A DNA stretch of 64,000 nucleotides from Kribbella steppae (GTDB lineage: Bacteria > Actinomycetota > Actinomycetes > Propionibacteriales > Kribbellaceae), in assembly GCF_004342025.1 (NCBI RefSeq), contig NZ_SLWN01000006.1, positions 248,001 through 312,000 on the forward strand. The letters are read 5' to 3'. The translations under genes were made by a program, and so were the position numbers. The notes under the pieces were generated by a model, which was given only the letters and a program-made list of their open reading frames with translations, had not been told where the DNA came from and searched no databases. Positions 24,784 through 34,915 of this stretch are shown piece by piece (the first letter of the stretch is position 1; every line of letters starts with the position of its first letter).

Positions 24784-25779
24784 TCAGGGCGAACCCCCGC
24801 AGCCGCAGGAGCCGCGCAGGACCAGCTCGGTGGGCAGGACGATGTCGCCGGCCGGCTGGCCGAGCGGGTCGGTCAGCAGCCGGGCTGCGGTCGCGGCCAG
24901 CTCGCGGATCGGCTGCCGGATCGTCGTCAGCGCCGGCCGCACCAGGGCCGCCATCGGCATGTCGTCGAAGCCGGTGATCGCGACGTCCTGCGGCACCCGC
25001 AGCCCTCGGCCGAGTGCGCTCAGCAGCAGGCCGAGCGCCGTCTCGTCGTTCGCGCAGACCACGGCGTCGGGGCGGTCGCCGCTGTCGAGCAGGTACTCCG
25101 CCGCGATGGCGCCGTCGGACTGCTGCAGCCCGACCCGGACCGGCTCGGCCGGCGGCTTACGGCGGGCCGACTTGTGCGCGGCGAGGAACGCCTGCCAGCG
25201 TGCGGTCACGTCGGGCGAACCGTCCGGCGTGCCGACGAAGGCCAGCCGGCGGTAGCCGTGGTCGACCAGCAGGTGCCGGGTGAGTGCCTTCATGTTGTCG
25301 TTGGCAACGCTGACCGAAGCCTGCGCGGGCCCGGACTCGCTGGCCATCACCACGACGCGGATCTGGTCGGCCACCTTGGCGATCGCCTCGGTCGACACCG
25401 TGCCGCCGTGGATCGCCATCCCGTCCACCCGGTCGGCCAGGTCGATCACGGTGGCGTCGGTGTCGGCGCGCGAGTGCGAGGCCAGCACCAGCACGCTGTC
25501 GCCGGTCTCCAGCGCCTCGGCCTCGAAGCCCTGGATCAGCTCGGAGAAGTACGGCCCGGACAGGCCCGGGAACACCAGGCCGAGGGCGCCGTGCCGACGC
25601 TCGGCCAGCGCACGCCCGAAGTGGCTGGGCTTGTAACCGTGTTCCTCGATCACCCGCAACACCCGGTCGCGGAGCTCGGGGGACACCGGGACAGTGCCGC
25701 GCGTGACCCGCGACACGGTCGCCGGGGAGACGCCGGCCATCTCGGCGACCCGGCGTACGTTCACACGGCTGTTGCCCAT
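24784..25779 (-). CDS. LacI-family transcriptional repressor
   Basis: 331 residues. The LacI HTH and hinge (NVRRVAEMAGVSPATVSRVTRG, about 6-27) are followed by a periplasmic-binding-like sensor domain (LGLVFPGLSGPYFSEL from about residue 63; late GFDDMPMAALVRPALTTIRQP). The C-terminus ends in an unusual Cys-Gly tail (GSCGCGG). The ATG has GGGAG upstream. Two abutting 14-bp operators cover its own transcription start, so it is autoregulated. It heads the group of minus-strand transport genes and diverges from the GH35 gene; both are probable targets, induced by a galactoside-type sugar. Confidence 0.92.
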   Translation of the reverse strand: MGNSRVNVRRVAEMAGVSPATVSRVTRGTVPVSPELRDRVLRVIEEHGYKPSHFGRALAERRHGALGLVFPGLSGPYFSELIQGFEAEALETGDSVLVLASHSRADTDATVIDLADRVDGMAIHGGTVSTEAIAKVADQIRVVVMASESGPAQASVSVANDNMKALTRHLLVDHGYRRLAFVGTPDGSPDVTARWQAFLAAHKSARRKPPAEPVRVGLQQSDGAIAAEYLLDSGDRPDAVVCANDETALGLLLSALGRGLRVPQDVAITGFDDMPMAALVRPALTTIRQPIRELAATAARLLTDPLGQPAGDIVLPTELVLRGSCGCGGSP

Positions 25780-25800
25780 CGGCTGAACTCCCGATACGGT

Positions 25801-25859
25801 TGAAACCGGTTTCATGAGACCGGTTTCACGACCATAACCACGACCGCCCCGGTAGGCAA
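25801..25859 (-). promoter_or_regulatory. lacI-like promoter with two tandem LacI operators
   Basis: -35 TTGCCT (complement of 25854-25859), 17-bp spacer and -10 TATGGT (complement of 25831-25836) read towards the lacI-like gene. Immediately downstream are TGAGACCGGTTTCA (25815-25828) and the perfect palindrome TGAAACCGGTTTCA (25801-25814), typical LacI-family operators with a central CG. They abut and cover the start of transcription. The GH35 gene starts about 80 nt away on the other side. Confidence 0.85.
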
Positions 25860-25908
25860 CATCTCGGCGCGGCGGCCCGGAACTCTCCAGACCGGCGAGG
25901 ACGTGACT

Positions 25909-28344
25909 GTGACGACACCTGCGAAGCCCCGATCGATACGACTGGAACGGCGCCGGATCCTGGTGGACGGCGTACCGAGGATCCTGATGGCCGGCGAGGT
26001 GCACTACTTCCGGCTGCACCGCGAGGACGTGGCCGACCGGCTCGACAAGCTGGCCGCTGCCGGCTGTGACGTGGTGGCCAGCTACATGCCGTGGATCGTG
26101 CACGAGACCGCGTCCGGTGACGTCGACCTCACCGGCGCCACGAGTGAGTATCGCGACCTGACCGGGTTCCTCGACCTGGCCGCAGAGCGGGACCTGCTGG
26201 TCGTCGCCCGCCCCGGCCCGTTCGTGATGGCCGAGCTGAAAAACGAGGGCGTACCGTTCCGGATCTACCGCGACCATCCGGACGCCGTACCGCTGGGATG
26301 GGACGGCAAGCCGGCCAGCTCGGCCACCCTGGACTACCTCGAACCCGGGTATCTCGCGGAGGCCGAGCGGTGGTACGCCGCGATCATGCCGGTGCTGGCC
26401 GAACGCCTGGCCACTGTGGGCGGACCGGTAGCCGCGGTTCAGCTGGACAACGAGGTCGGCATGCTCTCGTGGGTCACGAACACCCCGGAGCTGACAGACC
26501 GTACGCTGGCCGACCTCGCCGGCTGGGCCGAACGGACCTGGGGTCGCAAGGGCAGCATCGACCGGTACGGCGCGGACCCGGACGACACCGAGCGTTGGGC
26601 GGAGTGGTGGCGCGCCGGAGGCACCGACGCCGGCACAGAGGTACAACAACTCGCGCTGCACCACGACCTCGGCGCGCACCACCGCGACCGTTATGCGCGA
26701 TACCTGTTGCGGCTGCGCGATGTCGCCGTGCAGCACGGTGTCGACGGCGTACCGTTCCTGGTCAACCTGCACGGCACGTACGCCGGCCGCGGGCGGACGT
26801 TCCCGATCGGCATCAGCCAGCTCTCGAAGGCGTACGCCGGGGTGCCGCAGATGACGTCCGGCTCCGACCACTACATGCGCGACCTGACGGTCGAGAACCT
26901 GCCGGACCTGTATGTGATGAACGCCTTCATGGCCGCCGTACACGACGCCGACCAGCCGATCACGTCGCTGGAGTTCGAGGCCGGGACGGGCGACTACGGC
27001 GAGGACATGAGCTGGCTGACCAGCCCGGAGACCACCGAGCTGAAGACCCGGCTGTGTGTTGCCCAGGGCAACCGGTTGATCAACTACTACTTGTTCGCCG
27101 GCGGGCACAACCCGCCGCTGGACGAACCGGTCGGCGACGGCAACGACCGGATCGCGTTCACCGGCGAGCGGCACGGCTTCGCGGCGCCGGTCGACCCCGA
27201 GGGCCGGCTGAGCGAGACGTACCCGGGCACGGTGAGTGCGGTGCGGGCGGTCCGTGGTTCCGAGCACCTGCTGGCCGGCATGGACGAGGAGTACGACGAC
27301 GTCGTTCTCGGCTACGTGCCGGACCACTACCTGACCGAGTACCACCACCCGGACTCGGCCGTACGCCGTAGCCAGGTCGGCGAACTGGAGCGGTACCGCG
27401 GGATGGGTCCGCGCGACATCCTCGCCCGGGCCCTGCTGCTGGGCGGCTACTCCTTCGGCGCCGTCGACCTGTCGTCGGCAGAGCTGGATCCGGCGGGTCC
27501 CGCGGTCGCTCTGGCAACTCCGCCGGTGCTCGGCCACTCGATCCAGGAGCGGCTGGCCGCGTTCGTCCGCGCCGGTGGGCGCCTGCTGCTGCACGGCCGG
27601 ATGCCCGTCGTCGACGACGACGGCTCGCCCTGCACCGTGCTCGCCGACTCGCTCGGCCTGCGTACCGCGAGGACCGTCGAGGGCACCCCGGATCAGTTTC
27701 CGTCGGTGCGCGCGACCGCGTGGGCAGGTGAGCAGCCGGAGGTGCGGGTCGGCATGCTCGAGCACCTGATCGGCGAAGGCGAAACGCTCGCTGTCGACAT
27801 CGCCGACGGCTCGCCGGTCGCCGTCGAGGTGACGGTGCCCGGCGGCGGGCGCGCCGTCGTGCTCGGGTGCGACTACCCGTGCCACCTCGGCTTCTGGCGT
27901 TCTCTGCTGGAGCGGATCGGTGTCCGCCGCCGGATCATTGCCGAGGGCAACACTCCCGGTCTGGTGACCACGAGCACGGCCGACGGCACCGGTCAGCGAC
28001 TGGTGCACCTGATCAACGTCGCGCCGGTACCTCAGACGTTCACGCTGACCGTGGACGGCGTATCGCTCGAGCTCCATCTCGGTGCTCGCGAGGGGCTTGT
28101 GCTGCCAATCGGCGTACGGCTCGATGACGCGGTGCTGTGCTGGTCCACCGCCGAGTTGGACGGGCCCGGCGACGGGTCGACCTTGGTGCTGCGACGTGCC
28201 GCCGGCCCGGGCCGCGCGTTGATCGAGACCGCTCGGGATGTCACGGCCGACGGCGATGCCGCCGCGAGCCGGACCGAGCAGGGCTGGCTCGTCACCTGGC
28301 CCGCCGGCCGGGCTGGTGACCGGCTGACAGTGCGCCTCTCCTAG
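25909..28344 (+). CDS. Beta-galactosidase, GH35 family
   Basis: About 811 residues, cytoplasmic (no signal peptide). The N-terminal barrel opens with the GH35 signature region ILMAGEVHYFRLHRE...LDKLAAAGCDVVASYMPW. The acid/base Glu is in VQLDNEVGM (about residue 178) and the nucleophile Glu in TSLEFEAGTGDYGED (about 354). The C-terminal half contains a beta-galactosidase trimerisation-like segment (about 530-690). It would remove terminal beta-galactosyl residues from imported oligosaccharides. I prefer the GTG at 25909 because GAGG lies 8 nt upstream; the GTG at 25903 is too close to it. It is followed 16 nt later by a Gfo/Idh gene, so they form an operon. Confidence 0.88.
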   Translation: MTTPAKPRSIRLERRRILVDGVPRILMAGEVHYFRLHREDVADRLDKLAAAGCDVVASYMPWIVHETASGDVDLTGATSEYRDLTGFLDLAAERDLLVVARPGPFVMAELKNEGVPFRIYRDHPDAVPLGWDGKPASSATLDYLEPGYLAEAERWYAAIMPVLAERLATVGGPVAAVQLDNEVGMLSWVTNTPELTDRTLADLAGWAERTWGRKGSIDRYGADPDDTERWAEWWRAGGTDAGTEVQQLALHHDLGAHHRDRYARYLLRLRDVAVQHGVDGVPFLVNLHGTYAGRGRTFPIGISQLSKAYAGVPQMTSGSDHYMRDLTVENLPDLYVMNAFMAAVHDADQPITSLEFEAGTGDYGEDMSWLTSPETTELKTRLCVAQGNRLINYYLFAGGHNPPLDEPVGDGNDRIAFTGERHGFAAPVDPEGRLSETYPGTVSAVRAVRGSEHLLAGMDEEYDDVVLGYVPDHYLTEYHHPDSAVRRSQVGELERYRGMGPRDILARALLLGGYSFGAVDLSSAELDPAGPAVALATPPVLGHSIQERLAAFVRAGGRLLLHGRMPVVDDDGSPCTVLADSLGLRTARTVEGTPDQFPSVRATAWAGEQPEVRVGMLEHLIGEGETLAVDIADGSPVAVEVTVPGGGRAVVLGCDYPCHLGFWRSLLERIGVRRRIIAEGNTPGLVTTSTADGTGQRLVHLINVAPVPQTFTLTVDGVSLELHLGAREGLVLPIGVRLDDAVLCWSTAELDGPGDGSTLVLRRAAGPGRALIETARDVTADGDAAASRTEQGWLVTWPAGRAGDRLTVRLS

Positions 28345-28360
28345 GAAGGAACTCGCGACG

Positions 28361-29464
28361 ATGACCCTGTCGATCGGTGTGCTCGGACTCGGAAGTGTGT
28401 TCGCCGGCCCGTACGCCGCCCTGATCAGCAAGCTCGAACAGGAAGGGCGCGTGCGGCTGACTGCGGGCTACGATCCCGATCCGGACAAGCGGTCCGCGGC
28501 CGCGGACCGGTTCGGTATCGACACGTCCTCCGGCCGGCCGGAGGACCTGATCGGCCGCGACGACCTCGACATCGTGCTGGTCCTGACCAGCATGAACCAG
28601 CACGGCTCACTGGCCCGTGTGGCCCTCGCGGCCGGCAAGCACGTGCTCGTCGAGAAGCCGATGTCCACCTCGCTGGAGGAGGGTCGCGCGCTGCTCGAGG
28701 CCGCCGCGGCCGCGCCGGGACAGTTGGTGTGTGCTCCGCACGTCGTGCTGTCGCCGACGTACCGGGAGATGCACCGGCGGGTTCGCGACGGCGAGATCGG
28801 CGACCTCCACCTGGCCCGGGCCCGGTACGGCTGGTCGGGGCCCTGGTGGGGCCGCTGGTTCTACGAGTCCGGCGGTGGAGCGCTGTTCGACCTCGGCGTG
28901 TACAACCTGACCAGTCTGTGCGGGTTCTTCGGCCCGGTCAGGCGCGTCACCGCCATGGTCGGCACCGCCGTTCCGAAGCGTGAGGTCAACGGGGAGCTCG
29001 TGACGGTCCGCGCGGACGACAACGCCCACATCGTGCTCGACTTCGGCCAGGCCCGCTTCGCCTCGATCGCGACCGGGTTCACGATGCAGCAGTACCGGTC
29101 GCCGGCGATCGAGCTGTACGGCGCCACCGGCGTACTGCAGCTGCTCGGCGACGACTGGGCGCCGGACGGGTTCGAGCAGTGGTCGAACGACCGTGGGTCG
29201 TGGGAGTTGTTCGGCGAACGTGACCCGCACTGGCCGTGGACCGACGGCCTGCGCCATCTCGTCGACTGCGTCGAGAACGGTACGCCGACCGTCACCCGGC
29301 CCGAGCACGCCTTCCACGCACTCGAGGTGATGCTCGCCGCCAAGCGCTCCGCCGCCGAGGGCCGGGTGATCGACGTGACAAGTACCTTCCCCGACCTCGA
29401 CTACGACATCCCGACCCGCGCCGCGGAAGACACCCGCCCTGCCCACGACCCCCGCACCTCCTGA
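28361..29464 (+). CDS. Gfo/Idh/MocA family oxidoreductase
   Basis: 367 residues. The N-terminal Rossmann domain has GLGSVFAGPYAALI (about 8-21) and the family EKPMSTSLEE motif (about 101), with the catalytic Lys of EKP. The C-terminal domain includes the GGGALFDLGVYNLTSLCGFFG stretch, which holds the substrate-facing Asp. The enzyme probably oxidises or reduces a sugar or sugar derivative with NAD(P). The preceding GH35 gene, 16 nt upstream, suggests it acts on the released monosaccharide. GGAAGGA lies upstream of the ATG. The gene ends 21 nt from a convergent quinone oxidoreductase gene. Confidence 0.9.
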   Translation: MTLSIGVLGLGSVFAGPYAALISKLEQEGRVRLTAGYDPDPDKRSAAADRFGIDTSSGRPEDLIGRDDLDIVLVLTSMNQHGSLARVALAAGKHVLVEKPMSTSLEEGRALLEAAAAAPGQLVCAPHVVLSPTYREMHRRVRDGEIGDLHLARARYGWSGPWWGRWFYESGGGALFDLGVYNLTSLCGFFGPVRRVTAMVGTAVPKREVNGELVTVRADDNAHIVLDFGQARFASIATGFTMQQYRSPAIELYGATGVLQLLGDDWAPDGFEQWSNDRGSWELFGERDPHWPWTDGLRHLVDCVENGTPTVTRPEHAFHALEVMLAAKRSAAEGRVIDVTSTFPDLDYDIPTRAAEDTRPAHDPRTS

Positions 29465-29485
29465 GCCACGCTCCGGCGCTCCTTG

Positions 29486-30460
29486 TCAGGGGATGAGGAC
29501 GACCTTGCCGGTGGTGGCGCGGTCTTCGAGGGCCTGATGCGCGGCCGCAGCCTCCGAGAGCGGGAAACTCGTCACGAGGGCTTCCCAGCGACCCGAGAAC
29601 GTCTCCTCCAGGGCCGTCCTCTCGAGCTCGCGCAGCCTCGGCATCATCTTCGGCCCGATCGACCAGTTGGCGGTCAGGCCGCGGGCCATCAGATCGTCGG
29701 TGGTGAGCTGGATCGGCCCGCCGCCGGACCACCCGAACATCAGGACCCGGCCGCCGATGCCGAGTAGCTCGAAGGCCTGCTGGCCGTTCTCCCCGCCCAC
29801 GCCGTCCAGCAGGACGGTGATGGAACGGTCGCCAAGCTCGTTCTTCAGCACGGTCGCCCAGTCCGGGTCCCTGTAGTCGACCGCGTGGTGTGCGCCGAGG
29901 TCGCGGACCAGTTGCACCTTGTCCGGTCCGCCGGCCAGGCCGATCACGGTCGCGCCGACGTTACGTGCCGCCTGGACCAGGTAGCTGCCGATCCCACCGG
30001 CGGCAGCGGTGACCAATATGACGTCATCCGCCGTCAACTGAGCCTGCGAGAGGATGCCGGCCGTCGTCCGTCCGGTCCCGATCGCGGCGACCGCCTGGGC
30101 CGCATCGACGTGGTCCGGAAGCTCGTACAGCGACTCCACCTTCGCGACGGCGAGTTCGGCGTACCCGCCAGGCACTGGGCCAAGGTGCACCACGACCCGC
30201 TTGCCGATCCACGCCGTGTCGCCCTCGGGCCCCACTGCCTCGACGCGGCCGGCGACCTCGCGGCCGGGGATGGTGGGGAGCTCGGGCACGGGGATCGGTC
30301 CACCACCCGCGGCGCCGGAGCGCAGCATGGTGTCGACCAGGTGGACTCCGGCCGCCTCGACCCGGATCAGCACTTGCCCCTCGCCGGGGACTGGATCCGG
30401 TGCCTCCTCGTAGCGCAGATTCTCGGCCGGACCGAACGCGTGCAATCTGATCGTCTTCAC
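29486..30460 (-). CDS. NADPH:quinone oxidoreductase-like MDR protein
   Basis: 324 residues of the zinc-independent medium-chain dehydrogenase/reductase group. A GroES-like N-terminus (HAFGPAENLRYEEAPDPVPGEGQVLIRVEAAGVHLVD) precedes a Rossmann domain with VTAAAGGIGSYLVQAAR (about 151-167). The Cys/His ligands of catalytic-zinc MDRs are missing. It should reduce quinones or other electrophiles with NADPH. The GTG start follows TAGCGT by 7 nt, so the transcript is probably leaderless. The promoter contains a canonical SoxR box, so expression should respond to redox-cycling compounds. Confidence 0.9.
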   Translation of the reverse strand: MKTIRLHAFGPAENLRYEEAPDPVPGEGQVLIRVEAAGVHLVDTMLRSGAAGGGPIPVPELPTIPGREVAGRVEAVGPEGDTAWIGKRVVVHLGPVPGGYAELAVAKVESLYELPDHVDAAQAVAAIGTGRTTAGILSQAQLTADDVILVTAAAGGIGSYLVQAARNVGATVIGLAGGPDKVQLVRDLGAHHAVDYRDPDWATVLKNELGDRSITVLLDGVGGENGQQAFELLGIGGRVLMFGWSGGGPIQLTTDDLMARGLTANWSIGPKMMPRLRELERTALEETFSGRWEALVTSFPLSEAAAAHQALEDRATTGKVVLIP

Positions 30461-30467
30461 AGCCGGA

Positions 30468-30498
30468 ACGCTAGAACCTCAAGATTGCTTGAGGTCAA
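30468..30498 (-). promoter_or_regulatory. SoxR box in an over-spaced promoter
   Basis: -35 TTGACC (complement of 30493-30498), 19-bp spacer, -10 TAGCGT (complement of 30468-30473). The spacer holds most of the perfect dyad ACCTCAAG-N4-CTTGAGGT (30476-30495), which matches the known SoxR box. The 19-bp spacing is the hallmark of SoxR/MerR-activated promoters. It directs transcription of the quinone oxidoreductase gene. No soxR gene is in this window. Confidence 0.9.
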
Positions 30499-30505
30499 GA
30501 TATCC

Positions 30506-30532
30506 CACTTTCTTACCTTGTGTATTAAAGTG
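30506..30532 (+). promoter_or_regulatory. Candidate ROK operator before the ROK gene
   Basis: An AT-rich imperfect dyad, CACTTT (30506-30511) with AAAGTG (30527-30532), contains CTTTCTTAC (30508-30516). The same 9-mer recurs in the promoter of the sugar ABC operon (complement of 38088-38096). It lies about 30 nt before the ROK start codon. Confidence 0.6.
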
Positions 30533-30560
30533 CGGTCAGGGCCGAGGGAGGGACGGTGAC

Positions 30561-31793
30561 GTGGGGAAGATTCTGAAGGGCGCGACCGCGCAGGACACAC
30601 ACAGCGCGATCCTGGACCTGATCCGGTCCAGCGGCACGGTCACCCGGGTCGACCTGGCCGAGCGATCCGGCCTGACCGGAGCGTCCATCTCGCGGGTGGT
30701 GAAGCAGTTGCTCGCCGACGGCCTGATCATCGAGACCGGTCTCGGCGACCCGACCGGCGGCAAGCGCGCCACCCTGCTGCAGTTCAACCCGCGTGCCCGG
30801 CACGCCGTCGGCATCTCGATCGACACGCCCAGTACGTCGTACGTCGTCACCGACATGAGCGGCCGGGTGATCGAGCAGGTGTCGTCCCGCGGGATCGGCC
30901 GGGACGCGCCGGCCACCGCGGTCAAGCGGATCACCGCCGAGCTCGAGGACCTGATCGTCAAGGCGAACATCGAGCCGGCCACCCTGATCGGCGTCGGTGT
31001 CGCACTGGCCGGACGCCAGGGCGGGGGAGGCATGCGGCTGCTGCGGACCGACGCGTCGAAGTACGCGTGGGAGCCGTTCGCGGTCCGAGACACGCTGAGC
31101 GCCGCGATCGACCACCCGATCGTGGTCGAGAACGACTCGACCTGTGCCGCGATCGGCGAGTTCTGGGCCGGTCGCATCCCGTCCGCGAACGACTTCGCCA
31201 CCGTCTACATGGCCGCCGGTTTCGGCCTCGGCCTAGTCACGAACGGCGACGTATACCGCGGCTCGTCCTCGAACGTCGGCGAGATCGGCCACATGATCCT
31301 GGACGTCAACGGCCCGCACTGCTGGTGCGGTGGTCAGGGCTGCCTCGAGAGCCTGGCCGCGCCGGCCGCGGTGGTGAAGCGGGCCGAGCAGGACACCTCG
31401 CTGGTGAATGAGCTGGCTCTGCGCGGTCGTCGGACCGCGGTCCGATCGGACTTCGCGAAGATCGCCCGGCTGGCCGCGGCCGGTGATCCCCGGTGCGTGC
31501 GGCTGATCGAGGAGTCGGCGACCTATCTGGCCAAGGCGTTGCTGTCGATCACCAACCTTCTCGACCTGGACCAGATCATCCTGGCCGGCCCGGGCTTCAG
31601 CGAGGCCGGCGACATCTACGTCCGGATCGCGGGGACCGAGATCAATCGGTTGTCGTTCGTCCGCGCGATGCATCCGACCCGGGTCGAGCAGTCGAAGCTG
31701 GGCCCGAGCGCCGCCGCGCTAGGTGCCGCGTCGCTCGTGCTGCACAGCCAGCTCACCCCACACCAGAAGTCGACCCGCGCCCTGACCAGCTAG
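30561..31793 (+). CDS. ROK-family transcriptional regulator
   Basis: 410 residues. An N-terminal winged HTH (ILDLIRSSGTVTRVDLAERSGLTGASISRVVKQLL) is joined to a ROK sugar-kinase-like domain. The ROK zinc motif is intact: GHMILDVNGPHCWCGGQGCLES (His and three Cys, about residues 247-268). The ATP-site residues of true kinases are only partly kept, as expected of NagC/XylR-type repressors. The GTG start has GGGAGG upstream. The gene is convergent with the GH1 gene; their stops are 12 nt apart. A motif shared between its promoter and that of the sugar ABC operon suggests it controls that operon and itself. Confidence 0.9.
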   Translation: MGKILKGATAQDTHSAILDLIRSSGTVTRVDLAERSGLTGASISRVVKQLLADGLIIETGLGDPTGGKRATLLQFNPRARHAVGISIDTPSTSYVVTDMSGRVIEQVSSRGIGRDAPATAVKRITAELEDLIVKANIEPATLIGVGVALAGRQGGGGMRLLRTDASKYAWEPFAVRDTLSAAIDHPIVVENDSTCAAIGEFWAGRIPSANDFATVYMAAGFGLGLVTNGDVYRGSSSNVGEIGHMILDVNGPHCWCGGQGCLESLAAPAAVVKRAEQDTSLVNELALRGRRTAVRSDFAKIARLAAAGDPRCVRLIEESATYLAKALLSITNLLDLDQIILAGPGFSEAGDIYVRIAGTEINRLSFVRAMHPTRVEQSKLGPSAAALGAASLVLHSQLTPHQKSTRALTS

Positions 31794-31804
31794 GGCGCGT
31801 CTCC

Positions 31805-33153
<1,349 letters not shown>

Positions 33154-33157
<4 letters not shown>

Positions 33158-34101
33158 GATGTCTCCTTAGTGCCCTCGACCCAGTACTGCTGTTCCGGGA
33201 GGAGGTTACCTAACCGGTTAAGGAGCTCGCCAGGGAGGTCGGTTTCCAGGGCGGTGAGCAGCGCGTCGACCCGGGCCGGCTTGCTGATCCCGACGACGGT
33301 TCCCGCGATGTCCGGGTTGTCCGTGGAGTGACGCAGCGCGGCGGTGGCGAGGTCCGTGCCGTACTCGCGGCAGGCCTTGTCCATCTCCGCGACAGCCTCC
33401 AGCACGGCGGGCTGCGCCTCGCGGTAGGCGTACTTCGTGCTGCCCTGCGGGTTCGCGAGGATGCCGCCGCCGTAGATCGCCGCATTGATCACGCCGAGCC
33501 CGTCGGCGACCGCCCGCCGGAAGATGTCGCCGGCGGAGTGGTCGACCAGGCTCCAGCGGTTGTGGACGAGCAGCACCTCGAAACCGCCGAGGTCGAGGTA
33601 GCGGGCGAGTTCGCGGGTGTCGCCCCCGGCCAGGCCGACGTGCCCGATCTCGCCGTCCGCGCGCAGTTGCATCAGGGTGTCGACAGCGTCACGCATGGTG
33701 TCGAAGTCGTGGGCCTCGGGATCGTGCAGGTGGACCAGCGGCAACTCGTCCAGCCCGAGCCGCTCCTTGCTCTCCGCCACGCTGGCCCGGACCCGCGCAC
33801 CCGAGTAGTCCCCATCGCGCGCGTCCACCTTCGTCGCGACCAGAAAGCCTTCTGGCAGGCCGCCGTACTCCTTGATGGCCTGGCCGATGCGCAGTTCGCT
33901 CTCGCCGTCGCCGTACCCGTTGGAGGTGTCGATCCAGGTCAGCGGGCTGTCGAACACGCGCAGTACGAGGTCGACGGCCTCCTGCCGCGTCACGTCGTAC
34001 CCGAAGACCGCGGGCATGCCGGCGATCCCGCTGCCGCCGGCGCAGACGGCGGAGACGGTGAGGCCGGTGGATCCGAGGGGCCGAAGCCAGTCCTTGTTCA
34101 T
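33154..34101 (-). CDS. Aldo/keto reductase family protein
   Basis: 315 residues with the AKR barrel pattern: LGSTGLTVSAVCAGGSGIAG at the start, catalytic Asp/Tyr in WIDTSNGYGDGESELRIG, Lys in FLVATKVDARDGDYSG and His in LPLVHLHDPEAHD. It would reduce aldehydes or ketosugars with NADPH. It sits between a VOC protein and the GH1 enzyme in the sugar operon (3-nt gap and GTGA overlap), so a role in processing the imported sugar is likely. It resembles the galactose/L-fucose dehydrogenase-like AKRs, but the substrate is not determined. Confidence 0.88.
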
Positions 34102-34104
34102 GCC

Positions 34105-34899
34105 TCAGACCTTAGGGGATGTCCGGTGATCCCCTACGGCGAACGCGAAGCCGTCAGGGTCGACGTAGACGGTCGTGCCATTCGGTGAGACGAGTTGGCC
34201 GAGGCCGGTCGGTGGGTTGCCGTCGAGCTCGGCGTACGCGAAGCCGGCGACGTCGAGTTGCGGCGCGCGGGAGGTCTTGTCGACGTCGTAGGTGAACACC
34301 TCGAGGACAGTGTCACCGCCCTTGAGATAGCCGATGCTGAACCCGCGGTTGTCGTGCGGCTGCTCGATCGTGCCGATGAACGAGAAGCCGTGATGCTCGG
34401 CGTAGTACGCGCTGGTCCGCTCGCGGTCGTCGATCGTGATGGCGATATGGTCGAATCGCGGCCGCTGCGGTACGCCGAGAGCCCGCTCTCGTGCGACCCC
34501 GTGTTCGTCGAGTACGGCGGCGTACTGCAGGTCACCCTGGATCATCTCGAGCAGCGTGCCGTCCGGGTCGTAGAAGAAGCAGATCCGGACCGCGCCCTCG
34601 GCATCGAGCGGATCGAGCGTGAACTCGACCCCGGCGGCCTTCAGTACGGCGGCCCGCTCGTCGAGCCGGTCGACCTTGAACCCGATGTGCCGGAAGCCCT
34701 TCTGCAGATCGTCGCCGACCCAGGTGCTGAGCTCCCGGCCGTTGCCGACGGCCCGTAACTCGATCGTCGCGGTCACCGCGTCCAGCACGGCGCGCTCGGG
34801 TGTCGGCTCGCCGACGAGCCGGAGCTCGAGGAACTTGGTGTAGTACTCGATGGAACGCTGCACGTCGGTGCAGTTGACCACGACGTTCTTGATCGGCAT
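34105..34899 (-). CDS. VOC-family protein with two glyoxalase-like modules
   Basis: 264 residues with two vicinal-oxygen-chelate halves: about 1-125 (NVVVNCTDVQRSIEYYTKFLELRLVGE, then FFYDPDGTLLEMIQ) and about 145-260 (RFDHIAITIDDRERTSAYYAEHHGF, then GTTVYVDPDGFAF). The His/Glu positions of a metal site are present in the first half. This could be a lyase, isomerase or dioxygenase. It is the fourth gene of the sugar operon, 16 nt after the MalG-type permease, suggesting it acts on the transported sugar or its oxidation product. AGAGG precedes the ATG. Confidence 0.82.
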   Translation of the reverse strand: MPIKNVVVNCTDVQRSIEYYTKFLELRLVGEPTPERAVLDAVTATIELRAVGNGRELSTWVGDDLQKGFRHIGFKVDRLDERAAVLKAAGVEFTLDPLDAEGAVRICFFYDPDGTLLEMIQGDLQYAAVLDEHGVARERALGVPQRPRFDHIAITIDDRERTSAYYAEHHGFSFIGTIEQPHDNRGFSIGYLKGGDTVLEVFTYDVDKTSRAPQLDVAGFAYAELDGNPPTGLGQLVSPNGTTVYVDPDGFAFAVGDHRTSPKV

Positions 34900-34915
34900 A
34901 GGACCTCTTTCAGCT

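Noticed and set aside
25780..28431. An N-terminal extension of the LacI gene running antisense through the GH35 gene
   Set aside because: The LacI HTH begins at the ATG at 25779 with a ribosome site, and its promoter and operators lie at 25801-25859. The extension is antisense to a real glycosidase gene.
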